Positions 17,691 through 26,675 of a DNA stretch of 64,000 nt are shown here, piece after piece; position 1 is the stretch's first letter, and each line of letters begins with the position of its first letter. The translations under genes were made by a program, and so were the position numbers. Under the pieces are notes generated by a model. That model did not search any database. It was not told the DNA's origin and saw only the letters and a program-made list of their open reading frames with translations. The stretch is from Spirosoma terrae (lineage in GTDB: Bacteria > Bacteroidota > Bacteroidia > Cytophagales > Spirosomataceae), in assembly GCF_010435915.1 (NCBI RefSeq), contig NZ_JAAFZH010000011.1, positions 124,001-188,000 of the forward strand, written 5' to 3'.

Positions 17691-18482
17691 ATGCACACTA
17701 TATACAAATGGATGGCAATCACCCTCATTGGATGGTTGTTATGTACAGCAACTGCCTGGGCGCAAAACAATGATTCGGAAGATGAGACGTACCGGGTCAT
17801 TACAACGTATGGTATTACATCAAATACCAACTCAGGAGTGTTGGGTGGCCTTTCATTTCGACAAGCTAAGCTTTTGTCCGGCGATTTTTTTGGATTGCCA
17901 CAATATCGGTACCTGAGTTTCGAAATTGTGAATGTAAAGCATCCTAAAGAGATTCAGACGGCGAGCAATTTTGCCAGTTCCCGTTTTATCTACGGCAAAG
18001 AAAATTATCTGTTTGCATTACGTGGTCAGTATGGCCGAGAAATCCGATTGTTTGATCGTAGTGCTGATGAAGGCATTGCTGTGAGCGGGATTTTTGCGGC
18101 TGGACCTACCCTGGGCATCATTAAACCCTACTACGTAAAGATTTCGGAAGGTAGCGGTAATCAGACCCGCTCGGTGCCCTTTAGTTCGCTAAATCAGGGA
18201 GCTGGTGGTTTGCAGGGAGCACCTATCGGATCGGGTGGGTTCTTTCAGGGACTGGGTGAGTCAAAACTGACAGTTGGTCTCAACGTTAAGGCAGCACTTA
18301 GTTTTGAATTGAGTACGTTTCGTAATAATACGACAGGTATAGAAGTTGGATTCTTAACCGAAATCTTCCCTAATAAAATTATCATTATCCCCAATCCTGG
18401 GCCAACTGGCTCTCGTGAAGATGGCAACCGGAGTTTCTTTACTTCTGGTTATGTAACCCTATTTTTTGGCAGTAAGAAATAA
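17691..18482 (+). CDS. Secreted protein, probable outer-membrane barrel, unknown function
   Basis: 263 aa from the ATG at 17691, which begins a proper signal peptide (MHTIYKWMAITLIGWLLCTATAWAQ). The body shows strand-like repeats (YRYLSFEIVNVKHPKE, YLFALRGQYGREIRLF, GIFAAGPTLGIIKPYYVKIS, LTVGLNVKAALSFELSTFRN, GIEVGFLTEIFPN) and ends SGYVTLFFGSKK, with an aromatic residue near the end as in outer-membrane barrels. The family is not recognised. It is possibly monocistronic; lipA follows 120 bp later. Confidence 0.6.
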   Translation: MHTIYKWMAITLIGWLLCTATAWAQNNDSEDETYRVITTYGITSNTNSGVLGGLSFRQAKLLSGDFFGLPQYRYLSFEIVNVKHPKEIQTASNFASSRFIYGKENYLFALRGQYGREIRLFDRSADEGIAVSGIFAAGPTLGIIKPYYVKISEGSGNQTRSVPFSSLNQGAGGLQGAPIGSGGFFQGLGESKLTVGLNVKAALSFELSTFRNNTTGIEVGFLTEIFPNKIIIIPNPGPTGSREDGNRSFFTSGYVTLFFGSKK

Positions 18483-18602
18483 CAGTAGGGAAGATGAACC
18501 GGCTATTTTGGCGAATAGGCTGGTTCCTGTACTGTTTCGTTGCCAAAAAAGAGTGAACTTTACAGCCGAAAAACGAATTCTGTTGGAAAGGAATGAGGAG
18601 CC

Positions 18603-19496
18603 ATGATTGAACTACCCGTAATACCCTCTGAACAACAACGGAACCGAGCTGCCGGATCGAAACGTCCCGACTGGCTACGCGTTAAATTGCCGATTGGCCC
18701 TGAATACGCTAAGGTTCGTAAGTTGGTGGACGAGCATAAACTCCATACAATCTGCGAAAGCGGCAATTGCCCCAATATGGGTGAATGCTGGGGTGCAGGT
18801 ACGGCTACGTTTATGATTCTCGGGAATATATGCACCCGAAGCTGTACGTTCTGTGCAGTAGCGACGGGGCGGCCCAATGAATATGATACCGATGAGCCTC
18901 GGCGTGTGGCCGAAGCCATTGTGCTGATGAAAGTGAAGCATGCCGTACTGACCTCTGTTAACCGGGATGAATTAAAAGATCGCGGGGCCGAAATCTGGTA
19001 TCAGACTGTACGGTTAATAAAAGAGGCATCGCCAGCTACAACCATCGAAACGTTGATTCCTGATACGAAAGGAAACTGGGAAGCGCTGGAGCGTATGATT
19101 TCAGCTGGTCAGGAGGTTGTTTCGCATAACATGGAGACCGTAGAACGATTGTATCGGCGCGTACGTCCTCAGGCTCGCTACGAACGTAGCCTGGAGCAAA
19201 TTCGTCGCACAAAAGAATACGGTCAACGGACTAAGTCCGGTATTATGCTTGGTCTGGGAGAGACGAACGAAGAAGTATTTAAGGCCATGGACGATTTAGC
19301 CATTAATGGACTGGATGTATTAACGCTGGGACAATACCTTCAGCCGACCAAAATGCACCATGAAGTTATTGAATGGATCCATCCTGAAACCTTCGCCATG
19401 TATAAGGAAGAAGGACTTAAACGTGGCTTGAAATACGTAGAGTCAGGTCCTTTGGTACGTTCCAGTTACCATGCCGAAAAGCACGTTAATGTGTAA
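18603..19496 (+). CDS. lipA: Lipoyl synthase
   Basis: A 297-aa radical SAM enzyme that inserts two sulfurs into octanoyl groups on E2 and GcvH proteins. Both iron-sulfur motifs are plain: the auxiliary cluster CESGNCPNMGECW (about 50-62) and the radical SAM CTRSCTFC (about 77-84). The C-terminal ...GPLVRSSYHAEKH holds the conserved RSSY serine ligand. Length is normal. No lipB lies next to it. A terminator with a long T run follows 50 bp after the stop. Confidence 0.97.
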   Translation: MIELPVIPSEQQRNRAAGSKRPDWLRVKLPIGPEYAKVRKLVDEHKLHTICESGNCPNMGECWGAGTATFMILGNICTRSCTFCAVATGRPNEYDTDEPRRVAEAIVLMKVKHAVLTSVNRDELKDRGAEIWYQTVRLIKEASPATTIETLIPDTKGNWEALERMISAGQEVVSHNMETVERLYRRVRPQARYERSLEQIRRTKEYGQRTKSGIMLGLGETNEEVFKAMDDLAINGLDVLTLGQYLQPTKMHHEVIEWIHPETFAMYKEEGLKRGLKYVESGPLVRSSYHAEKHVNV

Positions 19497-19545
19497 AGTT
19501 TATTAGGCTATTGCAAACAATTTAGCCATACTCGATATTTATTAT

Positions 19546-19577
19546 AAAAGTCCGGGCGGCTCGTCCGGACTTTTTGT
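19546..19577 (+). terminator. Rho-independent terminator after lipA
   Basis: A 13-bp stem (19546-19558 with 19562-19574; one G-T pair), loop GCT, then TTTTTGTTT. It is only 8 bp before the lycopene cyclase ATG, so that gene either shares read-through or has a very short leader. Confidence 0.88.
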
Positions 19578-19584
19578 TTACTGC

Positions 19585-20739
19585 ATGAGAAAATATGATT
19601 TCATTATTGCGGGTGGCGGCATGGCAGGGTTGAGTTTGGCTTACTACTTAACTCAATCACCATTACGCGACCGCTCTATTTTAATTCTGGACCGAGATGT
19701 TAAAGATCGTAACGACCGAACCTGGTGCTTTTGGGAAAAAGAGGCCGGTGCTTTTGAGTCGATCATATTTCGCCAATGGAATCAGGTGAATTTCCACGGG
19801 ACTACCCATGCCGGAGCTCTGAATCTGGGCGATTACCGGTACAAAATGCTACGTGGTATTGATTTTTATGAATTTGTCCAGACAGAACTCCAAAAGTGGC
19901 CAAATATTGAATTCAGGCAGGCTTCTATAAACCGTATTAAAGAAACTCCACAGGGTGGTTTCGTTATCGCTGACGATGAACCCTACATTGCTGATTTCGT
20001 CTTCGACAGTACGTTTTCGTTAAAGTTAAACCAGCCAGAAAATCATAATCTTCTCCAGCATTTTAGAGGTTGGGTTATTAAGACAACTACGCCATGTTTC
20101 AGTCCAAATTTGCCCGAAATTATGGATTTCAGGGTAGACCAGGGGGGCGACTGTCGGTTTGTATACGTAATGCCTTTTGATGAAACGACGGGCTTGGTAG
20201 AATTTACGCTCTTTAATGAGCAGCTGCTCACCGAAGCCGACTACGAAATAGCACTTCGTCAATATATTAGCCAACACTTAGGAGCAGTTTCTTATGATAT
20301 CTGTGAAATTGAAACAGGTGTTATACCAATGAGTGACGAACCTACTCAGGAAAACCCATCTGAACATATTATACGGATTGGAACAGCAGGGGGCTACACA
20401 AAACCCTCTACTGGCTATACCTTTCAACGGACCCAACGTTACCTTAAAGCGCTCGTTACCAATTTGGTTGAAACAGGAAAGCCTACCCGGAAACAATCGT
20501 GGTTTACCAAGCGATTTAAGCTGTATGATAGTATTTTTCTCAATGTTCTGGAGAATAAGCGCCATCCGGCCGATGATATGTTTACTCGCTTTTATGCTGA
20601 AAATCGACCTGCCAAAGCGTTCCAGTTCCTTGATGAAGATACCCGATTGGTTGATGAGATACGTTTGTTTATGACAATGCCCTTATTGCCGTTTACAACT
20701 GCTTTTTTTAATGTAATACGGCGAAAAATGTTTGGCTAA
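19585..20739 (+). CDS. crtY: Lycopene beta-cyclase family flavoprotein
   Basis: A 384-aa protein with an N-terminal dinucleotide-binding motif (YDFIIAGGGMAGLSLAYYL, residues 3-21) and the cyclase signatures DRTWCFWEKEAG, VMPFDETTGLVEFTLF and GTAGGYTKPSTGYTF. It closes the ends of lycopene to beta-rings using reduced FAD, giving beta-carotene. It is alone here: no crtB, crtI or crtZ lies in the window, though a P450 at 23.3-24.7 kb and a hydroxylase at 1 kb could act on carotenoids (speculative). Paralogues in flexirubin-type pathways exist, so the exact substrate is not certain. Confidence 0.88.
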   Translation: MRKYDFIIAGGGMAGLSLAYYLTQSPLRDRSILILDRDVKDRNDRTWCFWEKEAGAFESIIFRQWNQVNFHGTTHAGALNLGDYRYKMLRGIDFYEFVQTELQKWPNIEFRQASINRIKETPQGGFVIADDEPYIADFVFDSTFSLKLNQPENHNLLQHFRGWVIKTTTPCFSPNLPEIMDFRVDQGGDCRFVYVMPFDETTGLVEFTLFNEQLLTEADYEIALRQYISQHLGAVSYDICEIETGVIPMSDEPTQENPSEHIIRIGTAGGYTKPSTGYTFQRTQRYLKALVTNLVETGKPTRKQSWFTKRFKLYDSIFLNVLENKRHPADDMFTRFYAENRPAKAFQFLDEDTRLVDEIRLFMTMPLLPFTTAFFNVIRRKMFG

Positions 20740-20818
20740 CGTACTTTAAACAGCGTTACTATAGGATGGGTATATCGTCCTAAGAGGGCTTGCGGAAACT
20801 CGTTGGAAAGTCTAGTTT

Positions 20819-21052
20819 TTGGCAAACTCTAACCCATACTATAATCCTGTGAACCAATACGTACAACCTTACACATTCTATCTGATTGTTTGGTTGATAA
20901 CTCTAATCCTGGCAGCCGGAGCCGGTTTCCTATGCGGTTTTTTACTCCGTGATCGTCAACAATCCAGGAGCATTTCCAAGTCGGATCAGTTCCCATTGCC
21001 GACTCATAAAAATACGGTTACAGTTTCTAAACGACTAGTTTCGTCCCGCTAA
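20819..21052 (+). CDS. Small single-pass membrane protein (hypothetical)
   Basis: 77 aa from a TTG start preceded by GGAAAG at a suitable distance (no in-frame ATG exists). A hydrophilic Asn/Tyr-rich head (about 1-17) is followed by one membrane helix (18-44, YLIVWLITLILAAGAGFLCGFLL) and a basic tail. The family is not recognised. Membrane topology and head-helix-basic-tail order look protein-like, but the non-ATG start leaves doubt. Confidence 0.45.
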   Translation: MANSNPYYNPVNQYVQPYTFYLIVWLITLILAAGAGFLCGFLLRDRQQSRSISKSDQFPLPTHKNTVTVSKRLVSSR

Positions 21053-21098
21053 CCTACTATTGGAATAGCATTATGTGCTCTAAAGTAAGGCGTTTCAG

Positions 21099-21179
21099 AT
21101 GGAATATTGTAAATCTTGCCAATGGTTTGACGGATGTATTCATTGTGCACTGGGGGATTTTGTGATGCTTTACGTCTAA
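21099..21179 (+). CDS. Possible cysteine-rich microprotein
   Basis: An ATG-initiated frame of 26 codons, MEYCKSCQWFDGCIHC followed by ten residues, contains two CxxC knuckles spaced like a small zinc or iron site. It precedes metK by 178 bp. It is too short to trust on frame alone and may be chance or a gene remnant; the paired CxxC motifs are the only evidence. Confidence 0.22.
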   Translation: MEYCKSCQWFDGCIHCALGDFVMLYV

Positions 21180-21296
21180 TTGGGTTTTGATTGATTAATT
21201 TTCGCAAATCGATGTTGTGGCTAAAAGGTAGGTTTTGCCAAGCGAAAACAACTTAGGAAATTGTACTTTATATTGAAATAGCTTTTTGAGTGATTA

Positions 21297-21326
21297 TTGC
21301 TCCTTGCTGAATAACTTGTAGATTTG
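21297..21326 (+). promoter_or_regulatory. Bacteroidota promoter of metK
   Basis: TTG at 21297-21299, a 19-bp spacer, and TAGATTTG at 21319-21326 match the housekeeping consensus TTG-N17-23-TAnnTTTG exactly. RNA would start near 21333, giving a leader of about 25 nt. Confidence 0.75.
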
Positions 21327-21357
21327 CAAAGTAATAACCAAGTTATAAAGAGCATTA

Positions 21358-22635
21358 ATGCCATATCTTTTCACTTCCGAGTCCGTATCTGAAGGACATC
21401 CCGATAAAGTCGCAGATCAAATCTCCGACGCTTTGATTGATAATTTCTTGGCATTTGATCCGTCGAGTAAGGTTGCTTGCGAAACGTTGGTTACGACTGG
21501 TCAAGTAGTACTGGCTGGCGAAATAAAAACGGATACATATCTGGACGTTCAGAAAATTACCCGTGATGTGATTCGTAAAATTGGTTATACCAAAAGCGAA
21601 TACATGTTTGAAGCGAATTCATGCGGTATTTTCTCGGCGTTACATGACCAGTCGGCAGATATCAACCAGGGTGTTGATCGGAAGGTAGATAGCGAGGATT
21701 TCGAAAGCCGGGCCAACGCACAAGGTGCAGGTGATCAGGGCATGATGTTTGGCTATGCTACAAACGAAACTGACAATTATATGCCCCTTCCGCTGGATCT
21801 GGCTCATGCTATCCTGCGCGAAATGTCGAATATACGTAATAACGAAAGTGATCTGATGCCTTATCTGCGCCCCGATGCCAAATCGCAGGTAACGATTGAG
21901 TATTCAGACGATCACCAGCCGATACGTATCGATACCATCGTTGTATCGACGCAGCACGATGATTTTGCTGAAGATGAAACGATGCTTGCTAAAATCAAAG
22001 AGGACATTATCAACATCGTAATTCCTCGGGTGAAAGCAGCTCAGAAGGCGGAATTACACAGCCTTTTCACCGACGATATTACGTATTACATTAACCCGAC
22101 GGGCAAATTTGTTATCGGTGGTCCACATGGCGATACAGGTCTGACAGGCCGTAAGATTATTGTTGATACGTATGGTGGAAAAGGAGCTCACGGTGGTGGT
22201 GCTTTTTCGGGAAAAGATCCTTCTAAAGTTGACCGCTCAGCTGCTTATGCAACCCGTCATATTGCCAAGAACTTAGTAGCAGCTGGTCTTTGCGATCAGG
22301 TGCTGGTTCAGGTTTCTTATGCGATTGGCGTTGCTAAGCCTTGCGGCTTGTACGTTAATACGTACGGTACTGCTAAAGTTGACATGCATGATGGCGATAT
22401 TGCCCGTAAAGTGGAAGAGATTTTCGATATGCGCCCTTACGCTATTGAACAACGGCTTAAACTGCGCAATCCAATGTATTCCGAAACGGCTGCCTATGGC
22501 CATATGGGCCGGAAAAACGAAATCGTGAAGAAAACGTTTGGTTCGAATGGCCATACGAAAGAAGTGGAGGTTGAACTATTTACCTGGGAAAAGCTTGACT
22601 TCGTTGATAAAGTAAAAGAAGCGTTTGGCTTATAA
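21358..22635 (+). CDS. metK: S-adenosylmethionine synthetase
   Basis: A 425-aa cytoplasmic enzyme that joins methionine and ATP to give SAM. Diagnostic motifs are TSESVSEGHPDKVADQISDA at the start, GAGDQGMMFGYA, the P-loop-like GGAFSGKDPSKVDRSAAY and a C-terminal MGRK. Length and order are normal. It has its own consensus promoter and a very strong bidirectional terminator, so it is monocistronic. Confidence 0.98.
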   Translation: MPYLFTSESVSEGHPDKVADQISDALIDNFLAFDPSSKVACETLVTTGQVVLAGEIKTDTYLDVQKITRDVIRKIGYTKSEYMFEANSCGIFSALHDQSADINQGVDRKVDSEDFESRANAQGAGDQGMMFGYATNETDNYMPLPLDLAHAILREMSNIRNNESDLMPYLRPDAKSQVTIEYSDDHQPIRIDTIVVSTQHDDFAEDETMLAKIKEDIINIVIPRVKAAQKAELHSLFTDDITYYINPTGKFVIGGPHGDTGLTGRKIIVDTYGGKGAHGGGAFSGKDPSKVDRSAAYATRHIAKNLVAAGLCDQVLVQVSYAIGVAKPCGLYVNTYGTAKVDMHDGDIARKVEEIFDMRPYAIEQRLKLRNPMYSETAAYGHMGRKNEIVKKTFGSNGHTKEVEVELFTWEKLDFVDKVKEAFGL

Positions 22636-22646
22636 TAAATTTATTC

Positions 22647-22696
22647 TTTACAAAGCGAAAGGCCATCTCCCAGGAGATGGCCTTTCGCTTTGTAAA
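22647..22696. terminator. Bidirectional terminator metK / hpf
   Basis: A perfect 24-bp stem (22647-22670 with 22673-22696) with a 2-base centre; T-rich ends on both strands. It lies between the convergent stops of metK and hpf. Confidence 0.92.
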
Positions 22697-22704
22697 AACT
22701 GGTT

Positions 22705-23082
22705 TTATAACTCATCGGGTTCGAAAACCTCTTCGTCTTCCTGCATTCGGGATTTGGCTTCGGTGATCGCTGGGCTAAAAATGTCGTTCCTTTTTTGCTT
22801 ACAGCGAACGAGTTTGTCTTTTAATACCTCAAGCACTTTATCAGTCGCGCTTTCGAAGCTTTTATCGTGTTCTTTCACGAATAACTCTTTGCCAGGAATG
22901 GTGACTCGAACCTCGACCACTTTCTCTTTGATCTTGTTGGAGTCGGCCCCATCTAGCTTGAGGAACACTTCTCCACCAATGATTCGATCATGGAAAGTGT
23001 CCAGTTTGTTCAGTTTGGCCTGGATAAAATCTAACAGGCTCTGATCGGCCGTGAACCGCACGGCATGAATTTGTAGTCTCAT
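22705..23082 (-). CDS. hpf: Ribosome hibernation promoting factor, HPF/YfiA family
   Basis: 125 aa from the ATG at 23082 (MRLQIHAVRFTADQSLLDFIQAKLNKLD); the longer frame adds 13 residues not seen in the family. It has the beta-alpha fold pattern with GKELFVKEHDKSFESATDKVLEVLKDKL, in which the acidic/lysine pattern matches the 30S-binding face. There is no long C-terminal dimerisation domain, so this is the short form. It acts on idle ribosomes. The tail is acidic (QEDEEVFEPDEL). Confidence 0.87.
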   Translation of the reverse strand: MRLQIHAVRFTADQSLLDFIQAKLNKLDTFHDRIIGGEVFLKLDGADSNKIKEKVVEVRVTIPGKELFVKEHDKSFESATDKVLEVLKDKLVRCKQKRNDIFSPAITEAKSRMQEDEEVFEPDEL

Positions 23083-23288
23083 TGTGTCGCTTTTAAAAGT
23101 GAACTGAATTAAGAACAGCAATGGACTATCTAAGTTTGGGTATAATGATCAGAATGTCAAGCGTTGCTACAAAAGATCCTATTACGTTTCACGGCTTATT
23201 GAGCAGAAGCGTCAAAGTTGGCTTAAAGAGAGCTATTTAATCTATTCCGTGGAACGGTCGTTTTGAAAACTTCTTCTTAAAGTCTAAT

Positions 23289-24659
23289 TCAATTATCTTT
23301 TTGAAGGTAAATTCGTATCGCGTTCTTGGGACGTAGCGTAATCAATGGCTGTGTGGTGATACGTAGATTGGGGACCTGGACCAGCGTAAAACGGTGAAGT
23401 AGGACAATCAGCATCGCATGCATCTCTAGTAAAGCGAACTGGTTGCCAATACATAAGCGAGGGCCGCCACCAAAGGGTAAAAAAGAATAGGGGTGCCGTT
23501 CGGAAGTGGTTGCTGGATTGAAACGCTCCGGATCAAATTGCTCCGGGTCTGGCCAGTTTTCAGGATCATGATGCAGTACGTATGGACTTATGAGTACACC
23601 ACTATTAGCTTCAATTTCGTGGTCGTCAAAACGGTCCGGACCAAGAGAAAGCCGGCTCATAACCCAGGCCGGTGGATAAAGACGTAGCGATTCATTAATG
23701 ATTTGTGAGATGTAAGGCATCGCTCGTAAGTCAGTAGCCGAAGGGAATTCCCGATGTCCCAGCACCGATTTTATTTCCTCTTTTGCCCGGCCCATAACAT
23801 CAGGGTGCTGGACTAATAAATGCAGCGTCCAGGCCATAGAGGTTGCCGTAGTTTCGTGACCAGCCGTAAACAGAGTTACCATTTCATCGCGAAGCTGGTT
23901 GTCAGACATACTCTCACCCGTTTCTTCGTCGGTAGCTCGCAAAAGCATATCCAATAAATCATCGCGACTTTCGCCCGTCTGACGCCTTAGCCGGATAATA
24001 CCGTAAATAAGATCGTCGACTTTGGCCATGGCTCTGGTAAAAGCCCGGTTGTCGGGTGTAGGAACCCACTTCGGAAAACGTATTGGATTTATGACTGCAT
24101 TATTGGCTACATGATTCAGGTGGGCCAGCGCATGAGAAAGATTGTCGAGCTCACTCCCCAGATGACTGCCAAATAAGGTTCTGGTAACAATTCGGAGCGT
24201 AACATCAACAGCAGCGGCTGACATGTTTACTGGCTTAGCCTGGTCGAGTTGACTGAGCCGATTGCTCCAGGCCAGGGCCTCTTCAATCATAATATCGGCT
24301 AGAATGGCCAGCTTTTGCCGATGGAAAGCTGGCTGAGCAAGACGTCTTTGTCGGCGCCAGAAATCGCCTTCGCTGGTCAGAAGTCCATTCCCTAAAAACT
24401 CACGTAATATGGCAAATGACTTGCCTCGTCCGTAATTTCGGTTATTCTCCTGGATAACCTGTTTCGCTTCTTCCGGCTTGAGCATTAGCGTTGTTTTACG
24501 GCCGCCAATGGCAATACGTACCATACGTTCGTGACCATAGGTGCGAAGTAATCGACGCATGAAGGCAAGCGGATCGCGTAAATACTCTAGTGTGTTACCA
24601 ACCAATGGCAGGCCGGGGTGAACTGGAATTGGCCGTTTAGAAGAGGACGTAGTGGACAT
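23289..24659 (-). CDS. Cytochrome P450
   Basis: A 456-aa soluble P450. The I-helix motif TAGHETTATS, the K-helix ESLRLYPP, the PERF sequence DPERFNP and the haem loop FLPFGGGPRLCIGNQFALLE with its ligand cysteine are all present. It lacks a membrane anchor and has no reductase fusion or adjacent ferredoxin, so redox partners are elsewhere. The overall pattern resembles self-standing bacterial fatty-acid/carotenoid hydroxylases of the CYP102/175 type. The substrate is unknown. It lies 72 bp downstream of the GT22-like gene on the same strand. Confidence 0.93.
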   Translation of the reverse strand: MSTTSSSKRPIPVHPGLPLVGNTLEYLRDPLAFMRRLLRTYGHERMVRIAIGGRKTTLMLKPEEAKQVIQENNRNYGRGKSFAILREFLGNGLLTSEGDFWRRQRRLAQPAFHRQKLAILADIMIEEALAWSNRLSQLDQAKPVNMSAAAVDVTLRIVTRTLFGSHLGSELDNLSHALAHLNHVANNAVINPIRFPKWVPTPDNRAFTRAMAKVDDLIYGIIRLRRQTGESRDDLLDMLLRATDEETGESMSDNQLRDEMVTLFTAGHETTATSMAWTLHLLVQHPDVMGRAKEEIKSVLGHREFPSATDLRAMPYISQIINESLRLYPPAWVMSRLSLGPDRFDDHEIEANSGVLISPYVLHHDPENWPDPEQFDPERFNPATTSERHPYSFLPFGGGPRLCIGNQFALLEMHAMLIVLLHRFTLVQVPNLRITTQPLITLRPKNAIRIYLQKDN

Positions 24660-24731
24660 AAGAACGCCTTTGGGAGTAGTAAGATCACAGGAAAAGAACG
24701 TTAGCTTACGCCATTCTTTATAGAAATACGT

Positions 24732-26204
24732 TTATTTTATTCGATATAGAACCCAGATTTCATTAATCGTATTGATATCTTTCTTTTGAAGAAAACGATT
24801 GGTATTCCAGAGGGTTTCTGACGAAAACAGGCTAGGCTCTACGCCTAAGCTATCCAGGCGAGGGAAGTCTGTTTTGGCATCATTGTAGGTCGTGGCTAGC
24901 CAGGCGTTTTTTATATATTTCAACGAGTCTACGTTAGTTACAGTAACCAGTCGAATAGTTGAGGCACTTTTTCGATAAAAAGTTAGTGGAAGATGATTCT
25001 CCGTTTCAAATGGTGTACGCCGTAAACAATAAATAGTTGTTGGAGTATCCTCAAACTTAGCTACCACTTTTCGGGTAAATTCGATGGCCTGATAATAAGG
25101 GTTTAAAATAATAAATAGTGCCAAGAGTAAAACCGTCAAGGATACACTGCTAACGATTACAAATCGGGAAGCGTACTGATTCGTTTTGCTGAAAAACGGG
25201 AAAGAATTTGACGTACCAGCAAGTCCCCAACCTGCAATAAGAGGCAGTACGTTTAGTATCGGGAACATAAAGCGCTCCTCTTTATGAGCGACCAAACAAT
25301 GGCCAACAATAAAAAAAACGACGGATATGACTATAGGCTGTTGATACTGCTTAACAACACCTTTTAGAAACGAGTAAAAAAGGAAAAAACTAAGTGGGGG
25401 CGTACCAATTACCAACGCCAGGATTAGTATGTACCAGATAAAGCTGGACGTACCAAATTCAGCGGCTTTGCCTTCTACAATGTTTACCCTAAAATATTCG
25501 TACGGCGTAAATACGAATTGATGATAAAATTGATAATCTAAAAAGAGATTGAAACCTATGCCTAGCCCAAAGCCCGCAAGCATTGGTAAGATACTTTTAT
25601 AGTTTCGATCAATGAATAAGTACCACAGCCCAAAACCGATTAGTGAAAAGCCAATCTGAAATCGGCAGTAAAAGGAGACGCTGAACAAAATACCAGTAAG
25701 AAACACATAGAACCGTTGCTTTTTTTTCTGCTCGTAAAGTAGAATAGCACCAAAAAAGGCAATGGAACAAGCAATTTCTGAACTGTATAAAGTTCGTATA
25801 TAAGGTAAAGACCAGGAAAAATTTAGTAACAATAAAACTAAATACAGGAGTTTTTTATTGGAGGAAAAGTAATAGATCCCTAGTAAATTAAAGACGACCA
25901 GAGCCAGTACGCTGAAGACAATACGTAATAAAGTTAATTGCGTATAGGCATCATAAATTGAAAAAAATTGGCATGTCTTGACGAAGCCTGAAAGTAGATA
26001 GACTTGTAAAGTGGGTCTTATCTGGCTTTTTAATTCCCAAACACTGGCAGCTCCTGAAGGCTCGCCCAATTGCCAGGATGAGAACTCGATTAATTGAAAA
26101 TGTTGATCTGGGTGAAAAAAGCCAACCTGAGTAATGGCAAAAATAAATTGGACCAGCAGGCCAACAGATAAAATCCACTTTGTTTGAGAATCGAAAGACG
26201 TCAA
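24732..26204 (-). CDS. Multi-pass GT22-like mannosyltransferase family protein
   Basis: 490 aa from a TTG start (an in-frame TAG lies two codons upstream; no ATG is available before the core). About ten membrane segments. The first luminal loop carries HPDQHFQLIEF, matching the HPDE-type motif of GT22/GT-C glycosyltransferases related to eukaryotic ALG9, ALG12 and PIG-B, and HKEERFMFPILNVLPLIAGW resembles their later conserved motif. GT-C enzymes use polyprenyl-phosphate sugars. The role, perhaps decoration of a surface glycan or lipid, is unknown. P450 follows on the same strand. Confidence 0.72.
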   Translation of the reverse strand: MTSFDSQTKWILSVGLLVQFIFAITQVGFFHPDQHFQLIEFSSWQLGEPSGAASVWELKSQIRPTLQVYLLSGFVKTCQFFSIYDAYTQLTLLRIVFSVLALVVFNLLGIYYFSSNKKLLYLVLLLLNFSWSLPYIRTLYSSEIACSIAFFGAILLYEQKKKQRFYVFLTGILFSVSFYCRFQIGFSLIGFGLWYLFIDRNYKSILPMLAGFGLGIGFNLFLDYQFYHQFVFTPYEYFRVNIVEGKAAEFGTSSFIWYILILALVIGTPPLSFFLFYSFLKGVVKQYQQPIVISVVFFIVGHCLVAHKEERFMFPILNVLPLIAGWGLAGTSNSFPFFSKTNQYASRFVIVSSVSLTVLLLALFIILNPYYQAIEFTRKVVAKFEDTPTTIYCLRRTPFETENHLPLTFYRKSASTIRLVTVTNVDSLKYIKNAWLATTYNDAKTDFPRLDSLGVEPSLFSSETLWNTNRFLQKKDINTINEIWVLYRIK

Positions 26205-26378
26205 CTGCTAAAATGTTTTGGAAAGGCGAATGCTTATTAAATCAGGCACAAATCTCCAAAATTGGCTTAACAATAGCGTGTTAATTATGGAATTCTGCCC
26301 TACTTTTTTGTGTAATCAGAGAAGTAGACGCTGAACTATCAAAACGCTACGTATTAAATACGTTGTGACCAATGACGT

Positions 26379-26675
26379 CTACATATTTCTGATAAACTCC
26401 TCTAGGGCAGTCAAATGGTCAGAGAAAGCTTGTCGCCCCGCATCCGTTGCTGAGTAGGTTGTATTCGGTTTTCGGCCAATAAATTGCTTTTGCACGGCTA
26501 CGTAGCCCGATTCTTCCAGTGCTCGCAGGTGCGTGGCAAGGTTGCCATCCGTGAGACCAAGGAGTTCCTTAAACGCATTGAAACTCATAGAGTCGTTAAC
26601 CATTAAAACCGACATGATATTCAATCGCGCTTTGCTCTCAAAAGCTTTATTAAATTGAGCTAGCAGATCTTTCAT
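26379..26675 (-). CDS. Winged-helix transcriptional regulator
   Basis: A 98-aa protein with a single winged helix: FESKARLNIMSVLMVNDSMSFNAFKELLGLTDGNLATHLRALEESGYVAVQKQFIGRKPNTTYSATDAGRQAF. It belongs to the short ArsR/DUF2250-like transcriptional regulators that accompany membrane proteins. No metal-binding cysteines are present. Its ATG overlaps the end of the membrane protein gene by 4 bp (ATGA), so the two are translationally coupled. It may regulate this operon. Confidence 0.85.
   Translation of the reverse strand: MKDLLAQFNKAFESKARLNIMSVLMVNDSMSFNAFKELLGLTDGNLATHLRALEESGYVAVQKQFIGRKPNTTYSATDAGRQAFSDHLTALEEFIRNM

Larger units (their letters stand above)
21053..21357. other. Intergenic region upstream of metK
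   Basis: 305 bp. It holds the metK promoter at 21297-21326 and a 26-codon cysteine-rich frame (21099-21179). I looked for a SAM riboswitch fold and saw no convincing multi-helix arrangement or expression platform. Confidence 0.5.

Noticed and set aside
21053..21357. Possible SAM riboswitch before metK
   Set aside because: No multi-helix core or terminator/anti-terminator arrangement was seen; the leader after the promoter is only about 25 nt.
22625..23044. 139-codon plus-strand frame opposite hpf
   Set aside because: Crosses the metK/hpf terminator hairpin and is antisense to HPF.
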